Shown here piece by piece: positions 45,908-55,708 of a stretch of DNA of 64,000 bases. Origin of the DNA: Jatrophihabitans sp. GAS493 (GTDB lineage: Bacteria > Actinomycetota > Actinomycetes > Mycobacteriales > Jatrophihabitantaceae). The stretch is taken from positions 2,914,001-2,978,000 of the forward strand of contig NZ_LT907982.1 of the NCBI RefSeq assembly GCF_900230215.1, written 5' to 3'. The notes below the pieces were generated by a model that was not told the origin of the DNA, did no database searches, and saw nothing but the letters and a program-made list of their open reading frames with translations. A program made the translations under genes and the position numbers. The stretch's first letter is position 1. Each line of letters starts with the position of its first letter.

Positions 45908-48894
45908 ATACGTACCCGATTCAGTCGCAGGCGGACCCGCGCGGATCTGTCTGGCGGCGCTGGGATCCGCATATCCACACGCCCGGCACCGCGATGAATA
46001 ATCAATTCGGCCAGGATGCCTGGGATGACTACCTAACGCGGCTCGAGCAGTCCGAGCCACGGATCGAAGCCCTCGGCATCACCGACTACTGCACCGTCGA
46101 TGAGTACGAGAAGGTGCGTGACTTCCAGATAGCGGGTCGGCTCCCGGACGTGGGCGTCATCTTCGCGAACATCGAGTTGCGCCTGCCGACCGCGACGAAG
46201 AGCGACCACCCAGTCAACATCCATCTGCTGGTCTCGCCCGTGGACCCCAATCATGTCGAGGAGACTCGACGCTTTCTGCGCACCCTGAAGTTCTCGTCAG
46301 GCCGCGAGTCGTATGTGTGCGATCCACCGGACCTCATTCGATTGGGCAAGGCGCACAACCCCTCGATCACCGACGAGAGGGCGGCGCTGACCGCAGGCAC
46401 CAATCTGTTCAAGGTGAGTCTTGAGAACCTCAAGCAGTCCCTTGAGGAGAGCGGCTGGGCTCAGCGCAACATCATCATCGGTGTGGCTGCTGGGAGCACG
46501 GATGGCACCTCTGGAGTGCGCGATGCCGGTGGCTCGCTCGAAGCTGTCCGGGTGGAGATCGAGCGACTCGCTCGCGTGATCTTTGCGAGTTCCCCGGCGC
46601 AGCGGAACTTCTGGGTCGGGGAAGGCGCGCTCAGGGTTGAGGAATTGACGAAGCGCTACGACGGACTCAAGGCTTGCATCCATGGCAGTGACGCCCACAA
46701 GCTCGAAGCGGTGGGCAAGCCCGCTGAGAACCGCTACACCTGGGTCAAGGGCGATACCACATTCGAGTCTCTGCTCCAGGCTTGTCTCGAGCCGAAGGAT
46801 CGGGTGATCGTTGCTGATCGTCCGCCCAAGGGCGCACTCGACTATCGTGTTATCGACCGCATCACCGTCTCGGGCGCCGACTGGGTAGCGATGCCCGAGA
46901 TCCCGCTTGCACCTGGCCTAGTCGCCATTATTGGCGCACGTGGCTCCGGCAAGACAGCGCTCGCGGACCTAATCGCGGCCGGCGCCGGAGCTTCCAGCAC
47001 GGACGAGGCCGATCAGACGTTCCTGCAGCGGGCTGGACACCTCCTGGCCGGGAGCAACGTGGCTCTGGCCTGGGGGGACGGCGCCGCCTCAGATTCTGAT
47101 CTTCCGCCAAGTTGGTCTTTTGAGGACGATGAGCCGCGCGTTCAGTATCTCTCGCAACAGTTCGTCGAACGTCTCTGCTCATCGGAGGGCATCACCGACG
47201 AGTTGCTGACTGAGATCGAACGCGTGATCTTCGAGGCGCATCTCTACGAGGATCGCTTGGGAGCTTCGAGCTTCCGTGAGCTCTTAGACCTGCGGGCGAG
47301 CCATGGACGAGACCTGCGTCGATTCGCTCAGAATGAGATGGACAGTCTTGCCGAACAGATCGAGGCTGAGCGAGTTGCCGGCGATGACCTTCCTGGCCTC
47401 GAGAAGGAGCGGGCCAGGCTTGTCGGCCTCCTCGCTGAGGACAAGCGGGCACGCGGCGGCTTGGTTGTCGTTGGTGGCGAGGAGCGGGCCAAACGGCTCG
47501 AAGCTCTCAACGGAGCCCTCGTCTCCAAACAGGCCGAGGTCGACGTCCTGAAGAGACGAGACAAGTCGGTCTCCGACCTAGGCGACGCTGTCAAGGACAT
47601 CGCCGTTCGACGGCTGCCCGCCATCCGAGCAGAGCTCGAGCGCGAATACGCCGGTGCTGACTTGACGGCCACCGAATGGCAGAACTTCGACCCGGGCTTC
47701 AGCGGCGATCCGGGCAGGCTTGTCGGCGATCGTCTTGCAGCGTTGCGCACAACCATCGGCGATCTGGTCGGCCCGGCGATCCCCAAGCCAGCCAAGTCGG
47801 CACATGAGCTAGGCCCGTATGTGGCTGACACCGCCGATCTGTCGAAGGCGACACTCAATGCACTTCGCGCTGAGGCATGGCGGCTCGGTGAACTGATCGG
47901 ACTGGATGCCAATCGGCAGAGACAGTTGCAGACGCTCAACGACAAGATCGCCAAGACTGAGGCGGCGATCGTCTCTCTTGATCGGAGCATCCAGGAGGCC
48001 GAAGGTGCCTCTGGCCGCGTCAAGGCGTTAATGCTCAAGCGCAAGCAGGCCTACGCCTCTCTGTTCGACGGCTTCGCCTCGGAGCAGGCCCAGCTCGAGG
48101 CGATGTATTCGCCTCTCAAGGGCGTGCTCGGTGCGGAGGAGGGGACGCTGGGCAAGCTGACGTTCAGCGTCCGACGTGTGGTCGATGTCGACGCCTGGGC
48201 GAAGCGAGGCGAAGCTCTGTTGGACCTGCGCACCGGGGAGTTTCGTGGCCATGGTGAGCTACTGAACCAGGTGCGCGAAAAGTTGCTATCTGCGTGGGAG
48301 TCTGGTGCCAGCGCGGACGTCGCCGAGGCGATGGCGGAGTTTCGCGACGAGCACGATCAACACTTCATCCAGCAAGCTAAGGCGCCGCGCTCGGATAAGC
48401 AGGCCTTCCGAAAGTGGGCAGCCGACGTCGCTGCTTGGCTCAACAACTCTGATCACATTTCTGTCAAGTACGGCGTGCAGTACGACGGCGTGGAGATCGA
48501 GCAGCTCTCGCCGGGTACGCGCGGCATCGTGCTCCTGCTGCTGTATTTGGCAGTCGACCAGTCAGACGACCGGCCGCTGATCATTGACCAGCCCGAGGAA
48601 AATCTCGACCCAAAATCGATCTTCGACGAGTTGGTCGGGCGCTTCGTTGAAACCCGGCGCCGTCGCCAGATCATCATCGTGACCCACAACGCGAACCTGG
48701 TGGTCAACACCGACGCCGACCAGGTAATCGTGGCGAGCGCCAGCGCGCACCGGCCTGGGCGGCTACCCGTGATGACCTACACCAGCGGTGGCCTTGAGAA
48801 CCCAGCTATTCGGCAACAGGTTTGCGAGATCCTCGAAGGCGGTCAGCATGCGTTCGAAGAGCGAGCCCGACGTCTGAGGATTCACATCCCATAG
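45904..48894 (+). CDS. TrlF-family PHP phosphoesterase / SMC-like ATPase
   Basis: 996 residues from ATG 45904, overlapping brxL by four bases. The N-terminal PHP-type domain starts WDPHIHTPG (H23, H25), with GITDYC and a downstream HGSDAHK. An ABC/SMC-type ATPase follows: Walker A IGARGSGKTAL (K350), long coiled coils (about 470-800), and a signature-plus-Walker B region, LSPGTRGIVLLL and LIIDQPEENLDPKS (about 893-906), then an IIIVTHN switch. TrlF proteins are associated with defence loci. The tight overlap makes it the last gene of the BREX operon; whether it acts with BREX or independently is open. Confidence 0.88.
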   Translation: MNTYPIQSQADPRGSVWRRWDPHIHTPGTAMNNQFGQDAWDDYLTRLEQSEPRIEALGITDYCTVDEYEKVRDFQIAGRLPDVGVIFANIELRLPTATKSDHPVNIHLLVSPVDPNHVEETRRFLRTLKFSSGRESYVCDPPDLIRLGKAHNPSITDERAALTAGTNLFKVSLENLKQSLEESGWAQRNIIIGVAAGSTDGTSGVRDAGGSLEAVRVEIERLARVIFASSPAQRNFWVGEGALRVEELTKRYDGLKACIHGSDAHKLEAVGKPAENRYTWVKGDTTFESLLQACLEPKDRVIVADRPPKGALDYRVIDRITVSGADWVAMPEIPLAPGLVAIIGARGSGKTALADLIAAGAGASSTDEADQTFLQRAGHLLAGSNVALAWGDGAASDSDLPPSWSFEDDEPRVQYLSQQFVERLCSSEGITDELLTEIERVIFEAHLYEDRLGASSFRELLDLRASHGRDLRRFAQNEMDSLAEQIEAERVAGDDLPGLEKERARLVGLLAEDKRARGGLVVVGGEERAKRLEALNGALVSKQAEVDVLKRRDKSVSDLGDAVKDIAVRRLPAIRAELEREYAGADLTATEWQNFDPGFSGDPGRLVGDRLAALRTTIGDLVGPAIPKPAKSAHELGPYVADTADLSKATLNALRAEAWRLGELIGLDANRQRQLQTLNDKIAKTEAAIVSLDRSIQEAEGASGRVKALMLKRKQAYASLFDGFASEQAQLEAMYSPLKGVLGAEEGTLGKLTFSVRRVVDVDAWAKRGEALLDLRTGEFRGHGELLNQVREKLLSAWESGASADVAEAMAEFRDEHDQHFIQQAKAPRSDKQAFRKWAADVAAWLNNSDHISVKYGVQYDGVEIEQLSPGTRGIVLLLLYLAVDQSDDRPLIIDQPEENLDPKSIFDELVGRFVETRRRRQIIIVTHNANLVVNTDADQVIVASASAHRPGRLPVMTYTSGGLENPAIRQQVCEILEGGQHAFEERARRLRIHIP

Positions 48895-49039
48895 CATCGC
48901 TGCTGTACTCCCCGGTGTACCGCAGTTAGGGCAGTTGGCTGACCTGAATCGCGATGGATCCTTGACTCTGGTGGCGCGCCCGCTGGCGGCGGGCTCAGTT
49001 TCGCTCAGGACGGTGCTGGTGACGCGGCGTCCGCCGGAG

Positions 49040-50029
49040 CTATAGCAGGCTGGCGTGCGCACGGATGATCTCGATGCAGTCTTCGAAGCTCGGTCTTTCG
49101 CCGTAGACCAGATCCATTGCGGTCGCGTAGCCCTGGCGGCCAACTGACTGCCAGGGTGAATTGTTGTCGAGCAACGGGCTGCCGCCGAAGCCCGCAGCGG
49201 GTCGAGGCGTGAAGCTGAAATCTGCTTCTTGACTATGTTCATCGATGTCGGACCACAGGGCTTGGACTCCGGCCGGGCCCTGGGTTCGCAAGGCGCCGAG
49301 AACAGATTCTGAGCCGAGCAGCTGGTGCACGTCGTACAAGTGACGCCCGCCTTGCAGCAGTTTCGAGCGCGCGTGGTCGTCTGGGAAACGGGAAGCCCCT
49401 TCGTGCAACAGGGCGAGCTTCTCCAGCAGCGTCCGTTCGGGCGCAAGTACGGATGCCGGCACTGCCAGAAATTCCTCCCAGCTCGTCTCGGTGTCGCCCA
49501 GCGTGCCGATCGCATATTCGGCCACGAGGGACCGCAGATCATGAAGTTGAGTGGGGTAGGTGCCGCCGCGAGAGCCCATCTCCAGCAGCACGCCCTCGGT
49601 GACCGCGGAGGAGGTGCGTCGGGTCGGGTAGGCGTAGCGGATATTGCGTTTGACTCCGGTCGTGCTGGCGACTGCGGTGAACTCGGCGCCCAGATGGGCT
49701 GCAACCGCGTCGCGGATCGTTTTGAGTGCTTTGTCGCGAGCTCCGATAGAGAGCTCTACGGTGGGAAAAGCGACGAGCAGATCGACGTCCTCCGAGAAGC
49801 GTTCGATGAGCCCGTACGCACGGCTGAGGCTGGTCCCGCCCTTGAAGATCGTCTGGACAGGATGCTCTCGCCCATCTTTCGCGAGCACCGTTACCTCCCG
49901 AGTGGCCGCCCGGAGCACCTCGATCACCCAGAAGTCCTTCTCGACGAAGGCTGCGTCGATCCCAAGGGTGTCAGCGGTTGTCGCGACCAAAGCGTCGAGG
50001 CTGTCCGGGTCGCTTCTGAGCAGGGCCAT
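49040..50029 (-). CDS. AbiEii-type nucleotidyltransferase toxin
   Basis: 329 residues. The nucleotidyltransferase signature is complete: FKGGTSLSRAYGLIERFSEDVDLLV (GGTS at 64-67, D-V-D at 81-83), following a VEKDFWVIEVLR start, as in AbiEii/type IV toxins that modify tRNA ends. It is second in a two-gene unit and overlaps the antitoxin as ATGA. A stand-alone toxin-antitoxin phage-defence pair placed on the opposite strand after the BREX operon. Convergent with the TrlF gene, 145 bases away. Confidence 0.9.
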   Translation of the reverse strand: MALLRSDPDSLDALVATTADTLGIDAAFVEKDFWVIEVLRAATREVTVLAKDGREHPVQTIFKGGTSLSRAYGLIERFSEDVDLLVAFPTVELSIGARDKALKTIRDAVAAHLGAEFTAVASTTGVKRNIRYAYPTRRTSSAVTEGVLLEMGSRGGTYPTQLHDLRSLVAEYAIGTLGDTETSWEEFLAVPASVLAPERTLLEKLALLHEGASRFPDDHARSKLLQGGRHLYDVHQLLGSESVLGALRTQGPAGVQALWSDIDEHSQEADFSFTPRPAAGFGGSPLLDNNSPWQSVGRQGYATAMDLVYGERPSFEDCIEIIRAHASLL

Positions 50030-50676
50030 CAGTGCGTAGCCTGCTCCTGGTCGACGGGCAGCACGGCGCGGATCCTGTTCTGTACATCGTTGGCAAGGCG
50101 GGCGTAGTTAATCCGCGCGGTGGGGGAGCGCTCGCCATCTACAGCGGAAGCGACGCGATCGAGGCGCAATGTCCCGCGTTCGGAGGCATCGGCCGTTGCC
50201 GCGACGAGAGCAGCCCAACCGCCTTCCACGACAGACTCCCAGCTGCCGCGGAGCAGTTCCAGGAGGGCGATCTCGGTGTAGTTGAGTTCGCGGCGGCGCA
50301 TGTTGTTACGTCGAGAGACTCGGACGCCCGGTACGGACGTCGGGACTGGACCAGCCACGGTGAGAGCCGGAGTTGCGGGTAACTGAGTGGTGAGCCCGAG
50401 AGCCCGTGCAGCTGTGTGGCCGCTCGGTCCTACACCGACTCTCCCCAGCACTTCGACAGCGATCGCCTCCGAAGAGGGCCGGGTCATTCCATACCGCGTG
50501 CGTGCCCCCTTCCAGTAGAGACCTTTGCGGATGGAAATCAGATCGCCGTGTTTGTGCGCCCGGGAGGCGGCTGAACTCGCCGCTCCACGACTGCCAGGAA
50601 GCGTGTCGACATGCACGAAGGAACCCGAGGGCACGCCAGCGAGGTGCTTGCCGGGGCTCAGTGAGGTAGTCTTCAT
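50029..50676 (-). CDS. AbiEi-like antitoxin (winged-helix; DUF6088-like)
   Basis: 215 residues. The N-terminal part (VHVDTLPGSRGAASSAASRAHKHGDLISIRKGLYWKG) is the winged-helix DNA-binding region of AbiEi/DUF6088 antitoxins, followed by GPSGHTAARALGL and a C-terminal helical part. These proteins repress their own operon and neutralise the nucleotidyltransferase. It is the first gene of the pair. The upstream minus-strand region has TATAGT at about 50,690, a possible -10 element. The family assignment is good; AbiEi against DUF6088 is not settled. Confidence 0.8.
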   Translation of the reverse strand: MKTTSLSPGKHLAGVPSGSFVHVDTLPGSRGAASSAASRAHKHGDLISIRKGLYWKGARTRYGMTRPSSEAIAVEVLGRVGVGPSGHTAARALGLTTQLPATPALTVAGPVPTSVPGVRVSRRNNMRRRELNYTEIALLELLRGSWESVVEGGWAALVAATADASERGTLRLDRVASAVDGERSPTARINYARLANDVQNRIRAVLPVDQEQATH

Positions 50677-50819
50677 GACATGAAACTATACCGAAATCCT
50701 GTCACCGAGTCCATGCGGAGTGCTCTCGACACGCGCGGGCCCGACGTCATGAGGCATCGCGCCTGAGGGAAAAGTGTCAGACCGTCAGGGCATATTGGTG
50801 GCGATTGACGAGGTGATCC

Positions 50820-51146
50820 GTGCAAACAGCCGGCGATCTACAGTTCGCGAGCCCGACCGATCTCACCAAGTTCCTGGCGTGCCGTCCCGCGATGCGCCTC
50901 GACCTTGCCGTCGCCAGGGGCCAGCTGGCGCGCGCCGACGAGGTCCTCGACTCCTTGTTGGCACAGGGGCTGGAGCACGAGCCTCGCTACCTTCAGACGT
51001 TTAAGGATCGCGAGCTAAGTGTTACCGAGTTCGGCCACCTCAAGTCCACACCCGAGGCGTTGACGGCTGCGCAGGCGCCGACGCTCACAGCGATGGAGTG
51101 CGGTTGCGCGAAAGCCGAACCTGGCGCAACGGGTGATCGACTTTGA
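50820..51146 (+). pseudogene. TM0106-type RecB-like nuclease, 5' fragment
   Basis: GTG 50820 has GAGGTG upstream, so the start is real. The first 65 or so residues, FASPTDLTKFLACRPAMRLDLAVARGQLAR, LLAQGLEHEPRYLQ, match the start of TM0106-family RecB-like nucleases (a LxxFLxC-HLxxLDLAVARG pattern and a GxEHExxYL). The match resumes briefly at LTAAQAPTLTAMECG, then drifts to unrelated sequence with a stop at 51146. The catalytic PD-(D/E)XK core of the nuclease is missing. It lies just upstream of the Snf2 helicase and probably belonged to it. Confidence 0.55.
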
Positions 51147-51192
51147 GCCGGCCGCGGATATGTTCAGCGGTGACCCAGGTTGAGGTGACCGC

Positions 51193-53400
51193 GTGAGTGT
51201 AGACAATCCCGCCGATCTGCGTGCGCTGATTCCAGGCGCGTTGGCTTGCTGGCCGTCCGCCCCCGGATCCCCCATCGGCGTTGTGGTCGAGGTGGCGACG
51301 CAGCAGGTCCGCGTGATGTTCGACGGAGTAGAGGAGCCCCAGGCGTTCAGTGTTCACGCCCAAGTAATCGAGCGCGTTCTGCTGACAGGCATGGTCCGCC
51401 GTGCAAGCACCGGAGCGATCGGCATGGTGCAGGGCATGACGACCGTCTCGCCGCCGCGATGGCAGGTCCTCATAGACAATCGCCTCGTCACTGTCGCAGA
51501 GGCGGATCTGAGGCCACACGTCCTCGAAGACCCGCGGAGCAGAATGCTCGCGGGCCGCTTCGGCACCGCACGACAGTTCTACCTGGCCGTCACGGCTCGA
51601 CGGTACGAGAACGAGCAGGCTACGAACGACTTGGTGTCGCTTGGGGAATCCCGGGTCGATCTGAAGCCCCACCAGGTATCGGTGGTGCACCGGGTCGTCA
51701 CGAGTTACCCACACCGTTACCTGCTGTGCGACGAGGTCGGTCTTGGGAAGACCATCGAGGCGGGCATGGTGCTCAAAGAGCTCCGTGCCCGCGGAACGGC
51801 TGTTCGATGTCTGGTGGTCTCGCCACCAAACCTCATCCGTCAGTGGCAGTTTGAGTTGAAGTCCAAGTTCAACGAGACCTTTTCGATCATCAACAGTCAG
51901 ACGGTCAAGTACCTACGGGAGACCCAGCGCTACGAAGGCAATCCGTTCGACGCGTACGAGAGCGTAATCGTCTCGAGCGCGTGGATCACTGGGCCCGAGT
52001 GGGCCAAGTTGGCCACCCAGTCCGACTGGGACATGGTGGTTGTGGACGAGGCGCACCACGCCCGCGCGCGTATCACCGGAAACCGACGAGAAGAGACGTT
52101 GCTGTACCGCGTCGTTCGTGACCTCGTATCTCCGGCCGCTTTCTCCAAACGCGCAGCGCTTTTTCTCACCGCGACCCCCATGCAGCTCGACTCGCGTGAG
52201 TTGTACTCACTCGTCGAGCTGCTAGATCCGGCGTTATTCCCCACCGTTGAGCACTTTGAGCGGCACCGTTCTGAAGTCCCTGGTCTCAACCGGCTCGTCC
52301 ACGACCTCTCAGAACATGGATTCCCGATTCCGGATGTTGAAAGCAGGTCGGTGATCGACCGCGTGGCTGGCTGGCTCAATCTCGAGGAAGCGGAGGCGGA
52401 GGCACGCCTGTCCGATGGTCGAACTTCCGTCGAGGAGCTGTGCGCTGAACTTTCTGCGCTCCACCTGCTCTCTGAGGTACTCATCCGCAACCGGAAGAAA
52501 CTTGTAGGTGGCTTCATGCCCCGACATGCGCACAGGTCGCAGGTGGACCTCACCAAGGACGAGCGTCGAGCGCTTGACGCCGTCGAGGAATACGTCCATG
52601 ACGGGTATGCCCGCGCGGATCGAACCAATGATCAGGCCGTCGGATTCGTCATGGTGATCTTTCAGAAGATGATGGCGAGCAGCATCAGCGCACTGCGCAT
52701 GTCCCTCGACAAGCGACGCATCCGGCTCGAGCAGCGCGCACTTGAGCCGACGCTGGGCAAGCGTGCAGCCCGTCTGGTGGCTGACATCGAAGAGGGAATG
52801 GAGCGCGACGACTTCGTCAGCGCGCTACTTGGCGAGGGGGCTGTTGCCGATGTTGAGGAGGCCAACGAGCTAACCCGGTTGGTCGCCCTCCTTGACAAGG
52901 TCCCAGTCGACTCCAAGGCGGAGACACTCCTTACCCAGCTCCGGGTGCTGGCCGAGCAGGAACCGAATCCGAAGGTGCTGCTCTTCACAGAGTTCAGAGA
53001 GACCCAAGAACATCTTCGCCGACGGCTCGAGGAACTGGGCTGGGAGGTGTGCATGTTCCATGGCCAGCTCAAGCCGGAGCAGAAGGACGCGGAAGTGGAC
53101 CGATTCAGGGCTGCCGCCGGACCGTCGATACTCCTGAGCACTGAAGCAGGCGGCGAGGGCCGGAACTTCCAGTTCTGCCATCTGCTCGTGAACTACGACC
53201 TGCCATGGAACCCGATGCGGGTCGAGCAACGAATCGGCCGAATCGACCGCATCGGCCAAGTTGACACCGTCCAGGTATTCAACTTCTGGGTGAAAGGCAC
53301 GGTCGAGGAGAGAGTTCTCAACGTCCTGGAACGCCGGATCAACATCTTCGAAGAGACGGTCGGCGTGGCCGGACCCCGTGAATTGATCCACGGTTTGTGA
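51193..53400 (+). pseudogene. Snf2/RapA-like helicase, N-terminal part (interrupted by IS3-family element)
   Basis: GTG 51193 opens a 724-residue reading frame of a large SF2 Snf2/RapA-like helicase, also similar to the DrmD group. Visible: QxP-like KPHQVSVVHR, Walker A LCDEVGLGKTIEAG (K186), motif II VVVDEAHHAR (D285), the S-A-T box TATPMQL, and the C-terminal helicase domain LLFTEFRETQEHLRRRLEE through VEQRIGRIDRIGQ (about 677). The frame ends at 53400 inside the inserted element; real gene sequence stops at 53365. Joining 53365 to 54604 restores NIFEETVGGLDPILGD in one frame. Without the rest the ATPase core is still complete, so residual activity is possible. Confidence 0.9.
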
Positions 53401-53403
53401 GAG

Positions 53404-54195
53404 TCAGTTTCGGTGGGTGCAGATGGCAGCGTAGCGGGCTGGGGTTTGGTAGCCCAGAGCCGAGTGCCGCCGATGTTCGTTGTATTCCTGTTTCCAGTCG
53501 CTGATCACGACCCTCGCGTGGGCCAGGGACCAGAAGATGTTGATGTTGAGGCATTCGTCGCGGACGCGTGAGTTGAACGATTCGACGTAGCCGTTGCGCC
53601 ACGGCTCGCCGGGTGGGATGAACGACAGCCCGACCTGTTCACCGGCCCAATCGGTCATCACCGCGCAGGCGAACTCGGGGCCGTTGTCGCTGCGCAGCAC
53701 GACGGGGTACCCACGACCGGCGGCGACGCGGTCCAGTTCGTCGGCTAACGCATCAGCGGTGATGGACCGTTCCACGAGCCCACCGAGGCATTCGCGGGTG
53801 TGCTCGTCAATGATCGACACGATCTTGATCGGTCGGCCGTCGGTGGTGGCGTCGAACTGGAAGTCGACGGCCCACACCGTGTTCGGTGCGTCAGCTTTCG
53901 GTAGGCCGGGGGCGGTGCTGGTGCCGAGGCGTTTACGGCGGCGGCGTTGCGGCACGCGTAGGCCTTCGTCGCGCCAGAGTCGCTGTATTTTCTTGTGGTT
54001 CACCGTCCACCCCTCGCCGCGGGCGTCGTGATACGCGCGGCGGAATCCCCACCTCGGATGCGTTTTCGCGTACTCCCGTAACCAAGCCCGCAGCGCCGCG
54101 TCGGGATCGGCCGGCGTCGCCGCCTGTGGTTCGTGTCGCTGTGTGGTGCGGTTCTGCCCGGTCACCCGGCACGCGAACCGCTCACTCACGCCCAT
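53404..54195 (-). CDS. IS3-family transposase OrfB (DDE)
   Basis: 263 residues from its own ATG, starting MGVSERFACRVTGQNRTTQR as in IS407-group OrfB. An HTH-like region (LREYAKTHPRWGFRRAYHDAR) is followed by the catalytic core with all three acidic residues: NTVWAVDFQFD, LRSDNGPEF (second Asp) and PWRNGYVESFNSRVRDE (Glu, 35 residues later). It would be made mainly as an OrfAB fusion through -1 frameshifting at 54246-54252, since the orfB frame is open up to that site. Confidence 0.93.
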   Translation of the reverse strand: MGVSERFACRVTGQNRTTQRHEPQAATPADPDAALRAWLREYAKTHPRWGFRRAYHDARGEGWTVNHKKIQRLWRDEGLRVPQRRRRKRLGTSTAPGLPKADAPNTVWAVDFQFDATTDGRPIKIVSIIDEHTRECLGGLVERSITADALADELDRVAAGRGYPVVLRSDNGPEFACAVMTDWAGEQVGLSFIPPGEPWRNGYVESFNSRVRDECLNINIFWSLAHARVVISDWKQEYNEHRRHSALGYQTPARYAAICTHRN

Positions 54196-54239
54196 CGTGG
54201 TGATGAGGTGGTGAACGGCCGCGCGCCGGCGTTCCGGGC

Positions 54240-54530
54240 TCAGAAGTTTCCCCGGGCGATCTCCTTCAACGCGGCCTTCTCCAGCTCCGCGTCGGCGAGC
54301 AGCCGCTTCAGGGTGGCGTTCTCCCGCTCCAGGTCCTTCAACCGTTTCGCGTCGTCAGCTTTCAGGCCGCCGAACTGGTTGCGCCACCGGAAATAGGTCT
54401 GCTCAGAGACCTGCAATTCCCGGCAGACATCGGCAATGTCTTTGCCTTCGCCCAGCATCCGATCAGCCTGCGCCAGTTTCCGCACGACCTGCTCCGGGCT
54501 GTGCCGCTTCCTCGTAGTCATCGTGGTCAA
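54240..54530 (-). CDS. IS3-family transposase OrfA (HTH)
   Basis: 96 residues. RHSPEQVVRKLAQADRMLGEGKDIADVCRELQVSEQTYFRWRNQFGG is the DNA-binding HTH, followed by the leucine-zipper helix LKDLERENATLKRLLADAELEKAALKEI. It binds the IS ends and dimerises. The last codons (CGG GGA AAC TTC TGA) contain the frameshift heptamer. Confidence 0.93.
   Translation of the reverse strand: MTTMTTRKRHSPEQVVRKLAQADRMLGEGKDIADVCRELQVSEQTYFRWRNQFGGLKADDAKRLKDLERENATLKRLLADAELEKAALKEIARGNF
54246..54252 (-). promoter_or_regulatory. Programmed -1 frameshift site of the IS3 element
   Basis: On the minus strand the sequence reads G GGA AAC in the orfA frame, an exact X_XXY_YYZ slippery heptamer (GTTTCCC on the plus strand), two codons before the orfA stop. 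A -1 slip continues as CTT CTG AGC, into the orfB frame. GC-rich sequence follows and could form the stimulatory structure. Confidence 0.75.
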
Positions 54531-54603
54531 GCCTTCCTGCCCACAACGTGGGCCGCAAGACTCTCACTCGACCTGGATCAACCAACCGGGGTCAGGCCAG
54601 GCG

Positions 54604-55703
54604 GCCTCGACCCGATCCTAGGAGACACCGAGCGCGATCTGACCAAGATCCTTCAGTTGGGCGGTGCGGAACGAGATCGCGCGCTGCGTCAGTTTGAGGA
54701 CCGGCTCGAGGAACAGCTGGTGAGAGCGCGAGATGCTGACGAGAAGCTGCGTGACTTCATCATGGACACCAAGAGCTACTCACGACAGCTCGTGGCAAAG
54801 CTGACGGAAGGCGGATTCTCGATCACACCAGCAGACCTGGAGGCATTCGTCCTGCGCCTTCTCGCTGACGTCAACACATACATGCATCGCGAGAAGGACG
54901 GGACCTACGAGATCATGTTCCACGAGCCCTTCCTCAGCGACTACCCGAAGCACACGAAAGATCAACGACGCCGAACGGTGGCCCTGCGCCCTGATGTGAA
55001 ACCCGACAGCGAGCACATCGAGTTTCTTGCTTTGGGGCACCCAGTCGTGGACGACCTGATCGCGCACGTCACCGGACCGGGTTACGCCGGATCCTCCGCC
55101 GCTTTCGAAATCGATGCGACCGGCGAGCTGGCGATGGCAACTGGATGGCTAGTCGTGCAAGAGCTCGGTGTTCCGGGAATCAAGGACCGCCGAGAAGTTG
55201 TCGCCTACTTCGTCCACGATTCTGGGACAGTGGATACCGAGTTGGGTCAGCGCCTCATGAGACGTGCCGCATCGTTCCCCAACGATCACGCACTCGTTGC
55301 CCAAGACGTGCCCTTCGACGAACTCGACGGGGCCCTTCAGGCCGCCGAAGCAGTGGGCTTCGGTCGTCTTGATGAGATCGAAACGCAGGCGCGTCTCGAT
55401 GCCGAGTCTCAGCTTGCCCGCGAACGAATCAAACTCAGTACGTACTTCGATTACCGTGACGAAGCTGCCCGCGACCGGCTCGCCAGTTCGCTGCGAGTCC
55501 TCGCTGACCTCGAAGCAACCGACACGGCCGAGACTCGCAGGATCATGCCGGTGTGGCGGGCGAACGTAGCCCGGGATGAGCGGCTCGGCGAAGAACTACG
55601 GACGGAGCGTGTCCGCCAAGTTGAGCGGCTCGAGCACCGGGCGCACGGTGCCGGCGATAGCCGGCTTCTGGCGGTGGCTCGCATAGAGATCTTGGAGGGC
55701 TAG
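54604..55703 (+). pseudogene. Snf2/RapA-like helicase, C-terminal part (after the IS)
   Basis: The second part of the gene opened at 51193, in frame with it once the IS and one copy of GGCG are removed. It encodes about 366 residues: DPILGDTERDLTKILQLGG, a coiled segment ALRQFEDRLEEQLVRARDADEK, LALGHPVVDDLIAHV, and a helical C-terminus rich in R and E. These follow the C-terminal region of RapA-like helicases (HP-x-V-D-x-L-I). The frame is also open from GTG 54501 inside the IS, so a fusion peptide could be made, but the helicase core would be missing. Stop 55703 is 5 bases before the next gene. Confidence 0.85.
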
Positions 55704-55708
55704 GGCCG

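Larger units (their letters stand above)
53366..54599 (-). mobile_element. IS3-family insertion sequence (IS407-like), complete
   Basis: 1,234 bp. The left end starts TGGCCGGACCCCGTGAATTG and the right end, read inward, TGGCCTGACCCCGGTTGGTT; they match over about 38 bases with several differences. GGCG flanks both sides (53362-53365 and 54600-54603), a 4-bp target duplication as expected for the IS407 group. orfA and orfB lie on the minus strand. Both genes and ends look intact, so it is probably recent and may be active. Confidence 0.94.

Noticed and set aside
53366-54599. 3-bp target duplication for the IS3 element
   Set aside because: Four bases (GGCG) repeat exactly at both ends and restoring the reading frame needs all four; a 3-bp reading leaves a base unaccounted for.
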